Assembly (NCBI GenBank): GCA_026168455.1
Contig: CM047431.1
Coordinates: 45,325,466 to 45,389,465, forward strand
Direction: 5' to 3'
Length of the DNA: 64,000 nt
Source of the DNA: Theocolax elegans
Taxonomy: Eukaryota; Arthropoda; Insecta; Hymenoptera; Cerocephalidae
Shown here: in pieces, positions 33,028 through 45,497 of the stretch
Numbering within the stretch: position 1 is the first letter of the stretch
Layout of the letters: every line of letters starts with the position of its first letter
The notes under the pieces: model-generated
What the model was told of the DNA's origin: nothing
What the model saw: the letters and a program-made list of their open reading frames with translations, nothing else
Database searches by the model: none
Program-made: the position numbers and the translations under genes

Positions 33028-34196
33028 TACTGGTTTATGTAAAGCTTTAATACTCAGAGAAAAAAACCTCCGTAAAATTCAACAGATTTTCTCCGGTAAT
33101 AATAACTAATTAAAGCTTCGGTTAAAATTAAATTACAATATTTGCTCGACAATTATAGACGCATATGTGTATAGTATAAGTAAATAAGTATTCAGATAGA
33201 AACATTGTAATATAATTCAAACGATCTACTTTTGAAAACCTTATTTTGATTGACTGGGCGGGAAGTAGATATTTCACTATACGAACGTCTAATTGCGTGA
33301 AATAATATTCACTTCAGACACGAATTTTTCAATTTCATGCATCAACTTCACGCACAGTCAGTCAAAAACTTTATTCAGCTTATATAGCTCGATAAATTTT
33401 TATAACAAAATAGCTTCTCCTTCCGGGATACAAATTATGTTGCAACGTAGGAAACTGTTTTCTGGTACATTTATATGAAATTATATCTCATAGACTGTTT
33501 AACAAAAATTATATGCCGTTAATAAAAAATTGTAAAAAATTAAGCGTCAGTATTAATTTAGACATAAATATAAGCTATAGACACTCAAACGTAAATCTAG
33601 CAAAAAGCTGGGGAAAAGTAGATACGATTTAAAACTTAACTTTTTTAATATAGTCAAAAGTTATATAAGATATAAAAATTAATTACAAATTTTTTACCTA
33701 GAAAGTTTACAAAATTACAATACTAAATTTTGTTAAAATTATGTCTAATTTTTATATATTCCATAAATTTTGGTCATATTAAAACATTTTAGCGTATTTT
33801 TTTCAAATCGTATTTAGTTGATCTCAGCTTTTGGCTACAATTCAGTTTGAGTTTCCGAGTTATCATCAAGTAATATAAATCATATTTTAATACAATATAA
33901 TACAATGCCACACAGCCTATGAGATTGAATTTCATATGAACCCTTTCATATTTAAATATGAAAAAATAATTTCCAAAGTTGCAACGACATCCGTGACGCA
34001 GAGGGCGGAACTTATCTTTGTGAGTCACAAAACTATAGTTTTCGCGGTGGAAATATTGGTCCAAACAACTTATTCGTTAAAGTTTACGGAACTTTTTCTC
34101 TGCATATTGTTTCGGTAATTTTTGTACCTCTCGCTAAATGATAGCGCCTTTGATGAGCAACCATATCGAGAAACTCAATTGTTGTATATCTAGAAA
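33028..34196. other. AT-rich sequence, nothing recognised
   Basis: No supported gene or repeat; short frames lack motifs. Confidence 0.5.
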
Positions 34197-34197
34197 T

Positions 34198-34206
34198 AAA
34201 AATATA

Positions 34207-34240
<34 letters not shown>
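34198..34240. repeat. AT-type microsatellite
   Basis: (AT)n with interruptions, target of the adjoining foldback family. Confidence 0.8.
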
Positions 34241-34242
<2 letters not shown>

Positions 34243-35356
34243 GGGAGATTCCATGCGAAGTGATCCAGTTAAAAAATAGAATTTTGTTTTAATGTATGGA
34301 ATCACTAAAAAAACTACTTGAATAGAGTGCAGCTAAATTTTTAGACCTGAATTTCAATTAGTACCAGAGCTGTAACCAATCAAAAAATCGAATTTTTTGA
34401 AAAAAATGACTTATTGCCCATTTTTATCACTTAATAACTCAAAATCTAACAATTTTTTCTTATATACATTAAATTTGAAAAAGTTTATAAATTTCAAGAA
34501 AAATCTGTTGAAATATTTAATTTATATTAGTTTAAAACATTGAATATAGTTATAATTAATGAAAACCTTTATAATAAAAAAAAGGGTTGTACAATCAAAA
34601 ACATTTTACCCATCCAAAAATCTAATTCATCGATGATTAATTACCTTCAAATTGATTCAAAGTTTGAGTGCGGTAGAACATTTCTGATAAAGTTATGCTG
34701 TTTTTAGGCAAATTTCTTAAAAAAAGAGAGCGAATGCATTTTATGAAAAAAACAGAGTAACCGTATACTTGCATTCAAACAATATGGCACTATTATTTCT
34801 CAAGAATACTAAAATATACTATTTATTGTTAGTCACTGATACTTTCCAATCTCTAAGCTGCTTACAAACACAAAACAGTAGGCATAAGCAGTTATACCTG
34901 TTATATAATTGGATTTATTGGAATTATAAAAGTTTTATAATTTAAATGGGAATTACCATGTAAATTTTTGTGATTTTTTGGTTTTTCTTCAAATTATCAA
35001 TACTTTTTACAGAATTGAAGGCCATAAAAATGCTACAGACCATTTGAAAGGTACTGCCCCAAGCTTTCTTTTAGACTTTTGGATAAAAATATCAATTGTG
35101 GCGCACTTACACTTTTTTCAAGTTGAATATTGACATGTAGTTTATGTAACATTGACCTTGAGATTAGAAATTCTAACCCAGAAGAATAAATTCTAGACAT
35201 AATTAGTAACGAATGTTACATATAATGCTCTATAGTAAAAGTTGATAGATTTTTATTAATAATTTTTTTCTGTATTCTGAAAAACACTTGCAACGTGTAC
35301 CCAAAATTTGGTGCATTTAAAATTTTGATCGGACCATTTCACGTGGAATACCCCAT
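34241..35356. mobile_element. TIR element, GGGAGATTCCATG family (copy 1)
   Basis: Left end GGGAGATTCCATGCGAAGTG and right end CATTTCACGTGGAATACCCC are imperfect inverted repeats bounding 1.1 kb of AT-rich noncoding DNA. The left 650 bp is the same sequence that forms both arms of the palindrome at 35357-36715. Confidence 0.65.
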
Positions 35357-36715
35357 ATATATGGGAGATTCCATGTGAAGTGATCCAGTTAAAAAATAGA
35401 ATTTTGTTTTAATGTATGGAATCAGTAAAAAACTACTTGAATAGAGTGTAGCTAAATTTTTAGACCTGAATTTCAATTAGTACCAGAGTTGTAGCCAATC
35501 AAAAAATCGAATTTTTTGAAAAAATTGACTTTTTGGCCATGTTTATCACTTAATAACTCAAAATCTAACAATTTTTTGTTATATACATTAAATTTGAAAA
35601 AGTTTATTAATTTCAAGAAGAATCAGTTCAAATATTTCATTTATTTTATTTTAAAACTTTGAATATAGTTATAATCAATAAAAACCTTTATAGTAAAAAA
35701 AAGGGTTGTACGATCAAAAATATTTTATCCATCCAAAAATCTAATTCTTCGATGATTAATTACCTTCAAAATAATGCAAAGTTTGAGTGCGGCAGAGCAT
35801 TTCAGACAAAGTTATGGTGTTTTTATGCAAATTTCATAAAAAAAGAGAGCGAATGCATTTTATGAAGAAAACAGACTAACCGTATACTTGTATTCAAACA
35901 ACACTATTATTCTTCAATAATACTAAAATATACTATTTTATGTTAGTTACTGATACTTTTATTTAGTTGTTATTTAAGTCTGATACTTTTAGTTATACCT
36001 GTTATATAATTGGATTTATTGGAATTATAAAAAGTTTCAGGTATTTATCCAATTATATAACAGGTATAACTGCTTATACCTACTGTTTTGTGTTTGTAAG
36101 CAACTTAGAGATTAAAATGTATCAGTGACTAACAATAAATAGTATATTTTAGTAATATTGAGGAATAATAGTGCCATATTGTTTGAATGCAAGTATACGG
36201 TTAGTCTGTTTTCTTCATAAAATGCATTCGCTCTCTTTTTTTATGAAATTTGACTAAAAACACCATAACTTTGTCTGAAATGCTCTGCCGCACTCAAACT
36301 TTGCATTATTTTGAAGTTAATTAATCATCGATGAATTAGATTTTTGGATGGATAAAATGTTTTTGATCGTACAACCCTTTTTTTTATTATAAAGGTTTTC
36401 ATTAATTATAACTATATTCAATGTTTTAAAATAAAATAAATGAAATATTTGAACTGATTCTTCTTGAAATTAATAAACTTTTTCAAATTTAATGTATATA
36501 AGAAAAAATTGTTAGATTTTGAGTTATTAAGTGATAAACATGGCCAAAAAGTCAATTTTTTCAAAAAATTTTTTTGATTGGCTACAACTCTGGTACTAAT
36601 TGAAATACAGGTCTAAAAATTTAGCTACACTCTATTCAAGTAGTTTTTTACTGAATCCATACATTAAAACAAAATTCTATTTTTTAACTGGATCACTTCA
36701 CATGGAATCTCCCAT
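35357..36715. mobile_element. Giant palindrome of the GGGAGATTCCATG family (copy 2)
   Basis: Starts GGGAGATTCCATGTGAAGTG and ends with its reverse complement. The two arms of about 670 bp are inverted copies with a centre near 36030 (TATAATTGGATTTATTGG ... CCAATTATATAACAGG). Both arms correspond to the left half of copy 1. Internal frames are shadows. Confidence 0.8.
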
Positions 36716-39071
36716 ATGTATAAAATTAAATTATTAATACATGTAATAAAATTTTCTTTTTTTTCTTTATTTTTCTTTTTCTGCTTGTTCCTGCTTGGTT
36801 ACGATGTTGCATTTATTTATTTTATTTTGCATGGATTTAAATTTTATTATTATTATGATTTGAAAGAATTCATAAGACGACGCGAAACAGATGAAAGGAT
36901 CTATTTTGTAATGAATCAAATTTTAAAAGAGCAAAAAGGAGGTTGCAAGTTGTTGGATTGTGCATTACATAAGATTGGTTAGAATAAAATAAACAAAAAA
37001 AGTAAGCAAAATGATGTATGGCACTATTGTAAACAAATGTGTTTTTTTTCAACTGAAATCTTGCGGATTCCCTTTTTAATTCAGTTCTTTCTAGTGCAGT
37101 AACTTTTTATAAAGTGTCAGTAATTTACATTTTCCATAAAAATTAGATTTATGATATGACACAAAATACTTGATTTCATTTTGATTTTAGTACTTTCTAT
37201 TCCAGACTCTTTGAAAAGAAACATATACCTAAAGTTATTTGTTAATAAAAAATTTTAAGTTATATTTAAGTAGAAAAAGATGTGCGTTTAAATTAAAAGA
37301 TTTTAAACTATTAGATAACATGTTTTAAAAGTATAATTTAATTTCATTATATATGTGATTTTTGCACATTTCATTGATTAATGTATTAACACAGATCAGT
37401 TATAATTACACAGAAATAAAAATAAACAAGTGTATTAAATAGAAAAATGTAGGACAATAAAAGAGAGCGAATGCATTTTATGAAGAAAACAGACTAACCG
37501 ATACTTGTATTCAAACCAACCCTATTCTTCTTCAATAATACTAAAATATATATTTTATGTTAGTTACTGATACTTTTATTTAGTTGTTATTAAGTCTGAT
37601 ACTTTAGTTATACCTGTTATATAATTGGATTTATTGGAATTATAAAAAGTTTCAGGTATTTATCCAATTATATAACAGGTATAACTGCTTATACCTACTG
37701 TTTTGTGTTTGTAAGCAACTTAGAGATTAAATGTATCAGTGACTAACAATAATAGTATATTTTAGTAATATTGAGGAATAATAGTGCCCATATTGTTTGA
37801 ATGCAAGTATACGGTTAGTCTGTTTTCTTCATAAAATTGCATTCGCTCTCTTTTTTTATGAAATTTGACTAAAACACCATAACTTTGTCTGAAATGCTCC
37901 TGCCGCACTCAACTTTGCATTATTTTGAAGTTAATTAATCATCGATGAATTAGATTTTTGGATGGATAAAATGTTTTTGATCGTACAACCCTTTTTTTTA
38001 TTATAAAGGTTTTCATTAATTATAACTATATTTAATGTTTTAAAATAAAATAAATGAAATATTTGAACTGATTCTTCTTGAAATTAATAAACTTTTTCAA
38101 ATTTAATGTATATAAGAAAAAATTGTTAGATTTTGAGTTATTAAGTGATAAACATGGCCAAAAAGTCAATTTTTTCAAAAAATTTTTTTGAATGGCTACA
38201 ACTCTGGTACTAATTGAAATACAGGTCTAAAAATTTAGCTACACTCTATTCAAGTAGTTTTTTACTGAATCCATACATTAAAACAAAATTCTATTTTTTA
38301 ACTGGATCACTTCACATGGAATCTCCCATATGTATAAAATTAAATTATTAATACATGTAATAAAATTTTCTTTTTTTTCTTTATTTTTCTTTTTCTGCTT
38401 GTTCCTGCTTGGTTACGATGTTGCATTTATTTATTTTATTTTGCATGGATTTAAATTTTATTATTATTATGATTTGAAAGAATTCATAAGACGACGCGAA
38501 ACAGATGAAAGGATCTATTTTGTAATGAATCAAATTTTAAAAGAGCAAAAAGGAGGTTGCAAGTTGTTGGATTGTGCATTACATAAGATTGGTTAGAATA
38601 AAATAAACAAAAAAAGTAAGCAAAATGATGTATGGCACTATTGTAAACAAATGTGTTTTTTTTCAACTGAAATCTTGCGGATTCCCTTTTTAATTCAGTT
38701 CTTTCTAGTGCAGTAACTTTTTATAAAGTGTCAGTAATTTACATTTTCCATAAAAATTAGATTTATGATATGACACAAAATACTTGATTTCATTTTGATT
38801 TTAGTACTTTCTATTCCAGACTCTTTGAAAGAAACATATACCTAAAGTTATTTGTTAATAAAAAATTTTAAGTTATATTTAAGTAGAAAAAGATGTGCGT
38901 TAAATTAAAGATTTTAAACTATTAGATAACATTTTTAAAAGTATAATTTAATTTACATGATATATGTGATTTTTTGCACATTTCAATTGATTAATGTATT
39001 ACACAAGATCAGTTATAATAACACGAGAAATAAAATAAACAAGTGTAGTAAGATAAAAAATGTAGGACAAA
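35844..39071. repeat. 1614-bp tandem duplication
   Basis: 35844-37457 is repeated as 37458-39071, covering most of the palindrome plus 740 bp of downstream DNA. Copies differ by a few substitutions and numerous one-base indels. An 88-codon frame present in each copy (36716, 38330) is Phe/Tyr-rich from low-complexity DNA and is not called a gene. Confidence 0.85.
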
Positions 39072-39643
39072 AGTAAAATTTGACACTATACTTGCGAATT
39101 TTGACTGCATCTTCTTATAGAGTGTTTTTATCATGTCAATTTAACAAACCCACACTTACCAAAATATACACTTCTTTGAAAATGTTTCATAAAAATAAAA
39201 ATTTGGAAATAGATTTTTTAAGCTAAAAATAACAAATTGTCAGTTTCTAAATACATCTTATATAGTAATAAATGTATTGAAAATAATTCAAAATTGTGAT
39301 CAGATTGAAACTATTTGACAATTTATTATGATTTCAACACATCTATTGATGCTAATTAGTTATTTATTAGTAACAATATAAACTGAAAAACTGTAGCATT
39401 TTTCTGCATAAAAAGTATCAAAGATTTGTTTTTTATTTCATAGTGAAATTGTTTTACATCCATTAAAACGTTTAACATGATATTAAGTATTTACTTGAAT
39501 GCAGAAACTGTTTACCTAAAAGAAGAAGATAAATGTAAATATGTTATTATATTATATTTCTTGATATAACTTTCTCTTGGCCTATTTCACTTGTAAAAAA
39601 TTTGAAATATTATAATTCTTATAATTATTATTATTATTTTTTT
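39072..39643. other. AT-rich sequence, nothing recognised
   Basis: No gene or repeat supported. Confidence 0.5.
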
Positions 39644-39990
39644 TTTCCCGTGAGAAACTGGAGAAATCTTACATAAGACGACGACGAGGGTCTGCACTCG
39701 TCGCCAGTGCCGGATCTTTACCGGCTAAAATTCCAAACCCAACGCTTTCACCCACCCAGCCCGGAACTGTTTTTCACATTACTTCAAGCTGGAAGGCGTG
39801 TCTGTGACGTGCGTTATTCGGTCCTACCTTATACTTTCTTCCCTCGTTGAGATTGCCACTTATCGTGAAGCGGCCTTTCTAGCGATTTCAAGCGCGCGCC
39901 TACAGATGGTGCAGGCTCCGGACCCCGCCATATGAGTTACTCCCTGAGCATCCTTTGATGGACAAAGAAAGCATTGGGGAGCACTCTCGC
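39644..39990 (-). mobile_element. 5'-truncated retroposon (LINE 3' end), GC-rich
   Basis: A GC-rich 340-bp segment begins on the plus strand with a T run (39640-39648), i.e. a minus-strand sequence ending in poly-A. Minus-strand reading shows a coding-like piece (TICRRALEIARKA) broken by stops, then a GGCGACGAGTGCAGACCC-type 3' UTR. Probably the tail of a LINE; the clade is not assigned. Confidence 0.5.
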
Positions 39991-40017
39991 AATTTTTAAG
40001 TTTGTGTCTATAATAAT

Positions 40018-40222
40018 CTTTTCGATAGAGTATCCGTAAAGTACGACTTTACGTACTGTTTTGCGGACGTAAAGTGCGACTTTACGTACTGTTTTGCGGA
40101 CGTAAAGTGCGACTTTACGTACTGTTTTGCGGACGTAAAGTGCGACTTTACGGACACGTGTACAAAAAAAATATTGTATTGAAATTGCTAAGAACTTTAC
40201 GGATACTCTCTCGAAAAGTAAT
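40018..40222. repeat. 33-bp palindromic tandem repeat inside an inverted repeat
   Basis: Three and a half units of 33 bp, each holding the palindrome CGTAAAGTnCGACTTTACG and the spacer TACTGTTTTGCGGA, are enclosed by CTTTTCGATAGAGTATCCGT and its inverted partner. The flank (40223-40310) repeats the words GTAAAGT and TTTACGG. Confidence 0.75.
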
Positions 40223-40752
40223 GTTCGCGCCTCGGCCGTAAACTTTTTCAGCCTCGCATGTAAAGTAGCGTCCGAGGACCTGCGAAGTTCTACTTTACGG
40301 CCTTGGCACGAAAACTACTATTGATAACATAAATATAAGGATAGAAAACGATAACTTAGTTACCTAATAAAGATTTATTTTTTTTTTAATTATTTGAATC
40401 ATTGTGACTATCAAACGTTCATGTCGCTCAAAACTGGAATAAAATCATCGTATATACGCAAAAGTTCACGTAGTTACTAACTGAATGTTACATTTGCCAT
40501 TAATGTCATGCAATAATATCCCTGGATGTGTATTTCACAAAATTTCAAAATTAATTTTACACTTGCCATGGAACTGATCACATATTAGTGTTATAAAAAT
40601 GCAAACATTTATCGAATAGTTATATATAGGGATAGAGAACTATCAATTAACCACTCAAATAACATTATTATTATTTCTCTAAATTTATTCAAAAGTCATT
40701 GTAAGTTTCAAATGATATAAAATAACGTTTTACGCACAATTATGTGTGTATA
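40223..40752. other. AT-rich sequence, possible receptor intron
   Basis: No exon recognised. Because the mariner-like element is inserted next to an odorant-receptor exon, this DNA was adjacent to that exon before insertion and may be intronic. Confidence 0.4.
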
Positions 40753-41754
40753 TACAGGGTGTTAATTAAGTAACGGGACGGCTGAATATTTGCTAAGCTA
40801 ACATTTTTTAGACTAAGGTCAATGTCTCTCTTTAAGTAATTTTCAACGAGGAATCCAATGGTGAGCTTCAATTTGACCTTGGACTTGACCTTTAAGGTTA
40901 TTTTAAGTTCAACTTTGTTTTTCTAATGGGATCGCCTATATGTGACACCAGAAATCGAAAGAGCGGTAATTTTAGGTTCACATATATACTTTGGATACCT
41001 GAAAATTTGACATTGACGGTTACTCCAAGGTCATTTACTCCAACAAGGCTTTTAGATACCTTTCAATTGGTTTTTCATCGGTAAATTACGGTAAAATTAA
41101 CAACTATTCATTTGTACCTTTTTACACGAAATCGTAAAGTGAACTTTATTGTGACCTTAGGCTTCCAAGGTTATTTCAAGGTTAACAATTTTGTAAAAGG
41201 TTTACCTTTTATACTGACAATCATTAGAGCGGAAAATTTAATGTACAATTTCATATTTAGAGTGATTTTGTAGAGTACAACCAACTTCTACTCAGTTTAA
41301 GACAAAGAATCAAGACAGGATGTTTCATTTAGTTATTGAGTTAGGGATTCCTGAATTCAAAGACTTGCTATTAAAGCATCAAAAAACACAGAATTTGTTA
41401 AATCTTTTTCGTCGCATTAAGTATTCAAAATTTCAAAATTTATTTTTTACCTTCTTTTAAAAAAATCGTTTTCTTTCTTTTTCTATTCGTGCACTATTAT
41501 TTTCAATAAGATGGCGTATGTTAGACTTACATCAATTTTTTAAAATATTTTATTTAAATAGATACAAAAATTGTTTATTCAAGTAAACTATAATGTTAAT
41601 GCTGAAATTAAAAGTTTTATTAATAAGTAATAAATATTGCATTCTTTAAAATAATTTAATTATATCGTATTATTAACATTAAAAATTAAGTAATTTCTTT
41701 TATTTACTTTTTAGGGATTTTAGTCTTACTGAATAAAGTCCCGGGTTCGATAGA

Positions 41755-42065
41755 ATTATTTTGACACTTTTTAAAACATCATTCTATAAAATTACGTTTT
41801 AAATAGCATCATATGAAATTGTATTTTTAAATAGAATTATATGAAATCACATTCTGAAATAGAATCTTATGAAAGTATTTTTCAAATAGCATTATATGAA
41901 ATTTATTTTGAAATGGAATTATATGAAACAGTTTTTTGAAATAGCATTATATGAAAGAACTTTTTGAAATAGCCTTCTATGAAAGAACTTTCTGAAATAG
42001 AATGATATGAAACATTCTTTTGAATTAGCATTGTATGAAATCGTTTTTTGAAATAGCATTATATG
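41755..42065. repeat. Roughly 28-bp minisatellite upstream of the transposase
   Basis: About ten degenerate copies of GAAATAGCATTATATGAAA with T-rich spacers, ending where the transposase frame begins. Confidence 0.8.
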
Positions 42066-42957
42066 ATTAGGAGCTATCGAATTGTAGCAACTGAGGAGAA
42101 ACAGGTTGAAATTGCTCAAGCGTTTATTGAAAATCCGCATCTTAGTTTACGTAGAGTTGGTCATGAGGATAAAGTGTCTCATTAAGTAGTACGAAAAATT
42201 CTTAAAAGCAGCAATTTTCATCCTTATAAAGTCCATTTGGTACAGTAGCTGAACGAAGACGATTCGGTTCGTCGGATCGATTTTTGTGAAACGATGATGA
42301 ATAATGTAACACAGAGCCTTACTCTTATACAATATATTTTTTTCGGATAAGGGTACTTTTACTTTAAATGGTGAAGTTAACGGACACAATTGCAGATATT
42401 GGTCTGACTCAAATCCTGCATGGATGTTGGAAAATCACACACATTATCCACAAAAGTTAAATGTTGGGATGGTATCTTGAACGATACTCTTACAAGCCCT
42501 TTCTTTATCGAGGATAATCTCACAGCAGATTTATATGAACAGTTACTTAGAGATCAAATAATACCACGAATTAAAGAGATAGCAGGTGATGATTATAATG
42601 TAACTTGGTTTCAGCAGGATGGAGCAGCCGCTTATTTCGGTCGAAACGTTCGAGCATATTTGGATGCTGAGTTTCCTCTTAGATGAATTGGAAGAAAGGG
42701 TGCAATCGAGTGGCCAGCTAGATTTCTGGATCTGAATCCACTCGATTACTTTCTGTGGGGTTACTTCAAGCATAAAGTTTATATCACTAAACCAAGCAAC
42801 TTAGAGGAACTGCGCAATTAAATCATACAAGAGGCTGGTAGAATTGATAGAGGAATGATTCGTGATGCTGTGCCTCATTTTTACAATCGTCTAGCTTTTG
42901 TCAAGAAGTTTAAGGTTTTCAGTTTGAGCATCGTCGTTAAACTTGAAACCTGTAAGT
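42065..42957 (+). pseudogene. Mariner-like DDE/D transposase
   Basis: Pieces in two frames give an N-terminal HTH region (VEIAQAFIENPHLSLRRVG, KILKSSNFHPYKVHLVQ), then the core: [39 protein letters not shown] (second Asp), AIEWPARF.DLNPLDYF (third Asp) and LWGYFKHKVY. Thirty-six positions, one of them a stop, separate the second and third Asp. Stops near 42184, 42249, 42684 and 42823 and a frameshift around 42340-42420 make it inactive. It belongs to the insect group whose cores read WIGR.G.I.WPARSPDL. Confidence 0.75.
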
Positions 42958-43495
42958 GAAAGGCAACGGGACTCACGTTAATCAAGCACCCCAAAGGAAA
43001 CAAAACTTACTACGTCCACGTCGTTGTTTCTGGGTGACGCTAAAAGTAAGAATAAGGAAGGTTGGCATTTTAAAAAATCAAAGTCAATATAGCCAAAATT
43101 GTTGATTACCATTATTCTAAACATCTATTCGTTTAAAAATCATCTCCAGTTAATAGATGCCAAAGTTTCGATGGTTTTTCCACAATTAACCGTGATTTGA
43201 CCATTTTAAAATCACTCTAAATATGATTTTGTACATTAAATTTCCCGATCTAATGATTTTCAGTATAAAAGATAAACCTTTTAAAAAATTATTAACCTTG
43301 AAATAACCTTCGAAGCCTAAGGTCAAAAATAAAGTTCACTTTACTATCTCGTGTAAAAAGCTACAAAAGAATAGTTGTTAATTTTACCATAATTTACCGA
43401 TGAAAAACCAATTTAAAGGTATCTAAAAGCCTTGTTGGAGGAAATGACCTTGGAGTAACCCTCAAGGTCAAATTTTTCAGGTATCCAAAGTACAT

Positions 43496-44525
43496 TGTGA
43501 CGTGGTATTCGCGTACCCGGGTAAAATTAATTAATTTATATAATTAATAAAAACCGTTGGGCCGCGTTGCCCAATACCGCGCACACAATTAATTATTTTA
43601 TCGCGAACTGCGGGCTGTCGCCAGGAACACGAGTTCGCTGGGACGATCGGTATGGAGGATTCGGGCAATCCTCCTTGCCTCGACACGATATAAAATTAAA
43701 GGATGTCGGCGGGAGCGGGGAGAAATAATAATTACACTCACTCAATTAAAATAATAAGAATGAAACATTTATTTTACTATATTAACAATTGGCCATCCAG
43801 GCCGTGTGCCGCGACAATGTTACTTCGCGCGGGCGGAAGTATCGGGAGTCAACCGGATCGAGACCCTCGCCTGCGGTTGACTTTGCCCCGATCTCCGCTA
43901 TTCGGGTACCGGCGTACCCGAATACACTCCCGAGGTCTCACACACACATACACTCGGGATAATGGGGGGAACGCGCGGTAGTATATAACACACTTACCGG
44001 GGTGCGCCCCGTGGATGGCCCAGCCGATCCGTGTCCCTTTTGTCCTCCTGGGCAACGGAGGACGACGTCGGCTGCGGTGGTGGAAGGCGGCCCTGTGCCG
44101 CGGCGAGTGCCTCGCGATCCGCGTCCGCACTCACTCAGACACTTCCCGTCCTTTACACACACAAAATCACTCGCGGCTCACTCACGAGGACGTTCCGGGT
44201 GACCGATGGCTCTGCGCCTCACGCGCCTTATTAGCCGTAAACTGTCTATCGGTACCGGATATATTTTTGTCCGCCTCGAGCGGCGGATCGGGACGTACTG
44301 ATTAGGCAATCGCCTAATTTTCGAAAAAGGGATGAGAGTGGGAAACACACACACACTCTCGCGCTCTCATCCCTACGTACTATTGCGCGCGTAATTGTAC
44401 ACTTGTAGGAAAATAAACAAGTGTCGTCGGTTGGCCTTGACATACGAAAGGCTCCGACGACTTACAATTCGACAATTTAAATACTCTATTCGTCGTGAAT
44501 AGATTGTGTGACGATTTCCGTCACA
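43496..44525 (-). mobile_element. Solo LTR of the gypsy family
   Basis: 1030 bp from TGTGACG to CGTCACA with a 4-bp target duplication ACAT (43492-43495, 44526-44529). Its minus strand from 44525 downward matches the LTR piece at 63118-63317 beside the gypsy body. It is GC-rich in the middle, with a TATA-like TTATATACTA and a GGTAAGT donor-like word on the minus strand near 43995. It sits in the right TIR of the mariner-like element; the many short frames inside it are spurious. Confidence 0.85.
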
Positions 44526-44783
44526 ACATATGTGAACGTAAAATTTTTCGCCCTTTTGATTTTCGGTGTCGAAAATAGGCGATCCCATTTAAAAAACAAA
44601 GTTGAACTTGAAATAACCTTGAAGGTCAAGTCCAAAGTCAAATTGAAGGTCAAATTGGATTCCTCGTTGAAAATTACTTAAAGAGAGACCTTGACCTTAG
44701 TCAAAAAAATGCTAGCTTAGCAAATATTCAGCCGTCTCGTTACTTAATTGACACCCTGTATATTCTCGTATATCTGTTTCTAG

Positions 44784-45177
44784 GTTTTACGATGACGTTC
44801 AAGAACAATCGTGGTACAATATCGTAATATTATTTCAAATTATTCTCATTCTGAGTTTTACCGTTGTTATATCGAGCACAGAAATTATAAGTCCTTATTT
44901 AATTATAATGGCTCGCGGTTATTTGGAAATCGGTGCAAAATCGATTGTTAGATATGATAAAAGCGACTCCGATCCACATATGCTATTGCATATAATTAAC
45001 TGTAAATAAATACCTCTTTCTATACACTGCATGGCATTGAAATTAAAATTAATGTTATCTAATGAATACACATATAGCTTTTGCCGAAACATTGAAAATC
45101 TTACGCGTAAATTACTTATGATACAGATATTATGTACCAGTTACAACGTCTCACTCATAGGATTACGACTTCTCCAG
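44784..45177 (+). pseudogene. Odorant receptor (7tm_6), internal exon
   Basis: After a TTTCTAG acceptor the frame reads FYDDVQEQSWYNIVIL, then a hydrophobic segment with VISSTEIISPYLIIMARGYLEI, and near the end EYTYSFCRNIENLTRK and LLMIQILCTSYNVSLIGLRL, ending at CAG|GTAATA (45177). The order of a membrane segment, a cytoplasmic loop and EYTYSFCR...IQ.LCTS.N is typical of insect odorant receptors, the ligand-binding partners of Orco in antennal neurons. One in-frame TAA lies at about 45006-45008, between SDSDPHMLLHIINCK and the EYTYSF part, so the copy may be dead or have an unusual junction there. Confidence 0.5.
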
Positions 45178-45497
45178 GTAATAATTAATATAATTCCAGA
45201 ATTTTTATATGCCTAAACATTATTATCTTTTTTGTTTTAACGAAATTATAAATTTTACAATTAATTTTACAATTATCGTTAATGATAAAGTTAAATTAAT
45301 TTAGTGGAAATTCTATCAAATTAACTATGTTACTTCATAACTTTCAAAATTTAAGACATATTTTTTCGAAAATTCTTCCCGTTAACTTTTTCTACTTGAT
45401 TTTGTTTTCATATTTAATTAAATATTTTAAACATGCATTATTCGGTTAAAGGGTAATTTGGATTCGACATCCTCTTAGGGATGTATCTTACCTGATT
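45178..45497. other. Receptor intron sequence
   Basis: AT-rich DNA after the donor; no further exon recognised. An ATTTGGATTCGACATCCT word at about 45457 recurs as ATTTGGGTCCGACATCCT at 48678. Confidence 0.4.

Larger units (their letters stand above)
40755..44758 (+). mobile_element. Mariner-like element with long TIRs
   Basis: Ends CAGGGTGT and ACACCCTG are flanked by TA (40753-40754, 44759-44760). Inverted arms of about 515 bp (40755-41275 and 43210-44758 minus the nested LTR) share GACCTTGACCTTAGTC-like and GCTAGCTTAGCAAATATTC segments. Without the 1.03-kb LTR and its duplication the element is about 2.97 kb. A decayed transposase lies between. It is inserted 25 bp before the acceptor of an odorant-receptor exon. 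Confidence 0.8.

Noticed and set aside
36716..36982. 88-codon frame duplicated at 38330-38596
   Set aside because: Phe/Tyr/Ile-rich product of T-rich DNA; its repetition is explained by the 1614-bp duplication, not by selection.
43703..44588. Cluster of overlapping Arg/Pro-rich frames
   Set aside because: All lie inside the GC-rich solo LTR and overlap on both strands.
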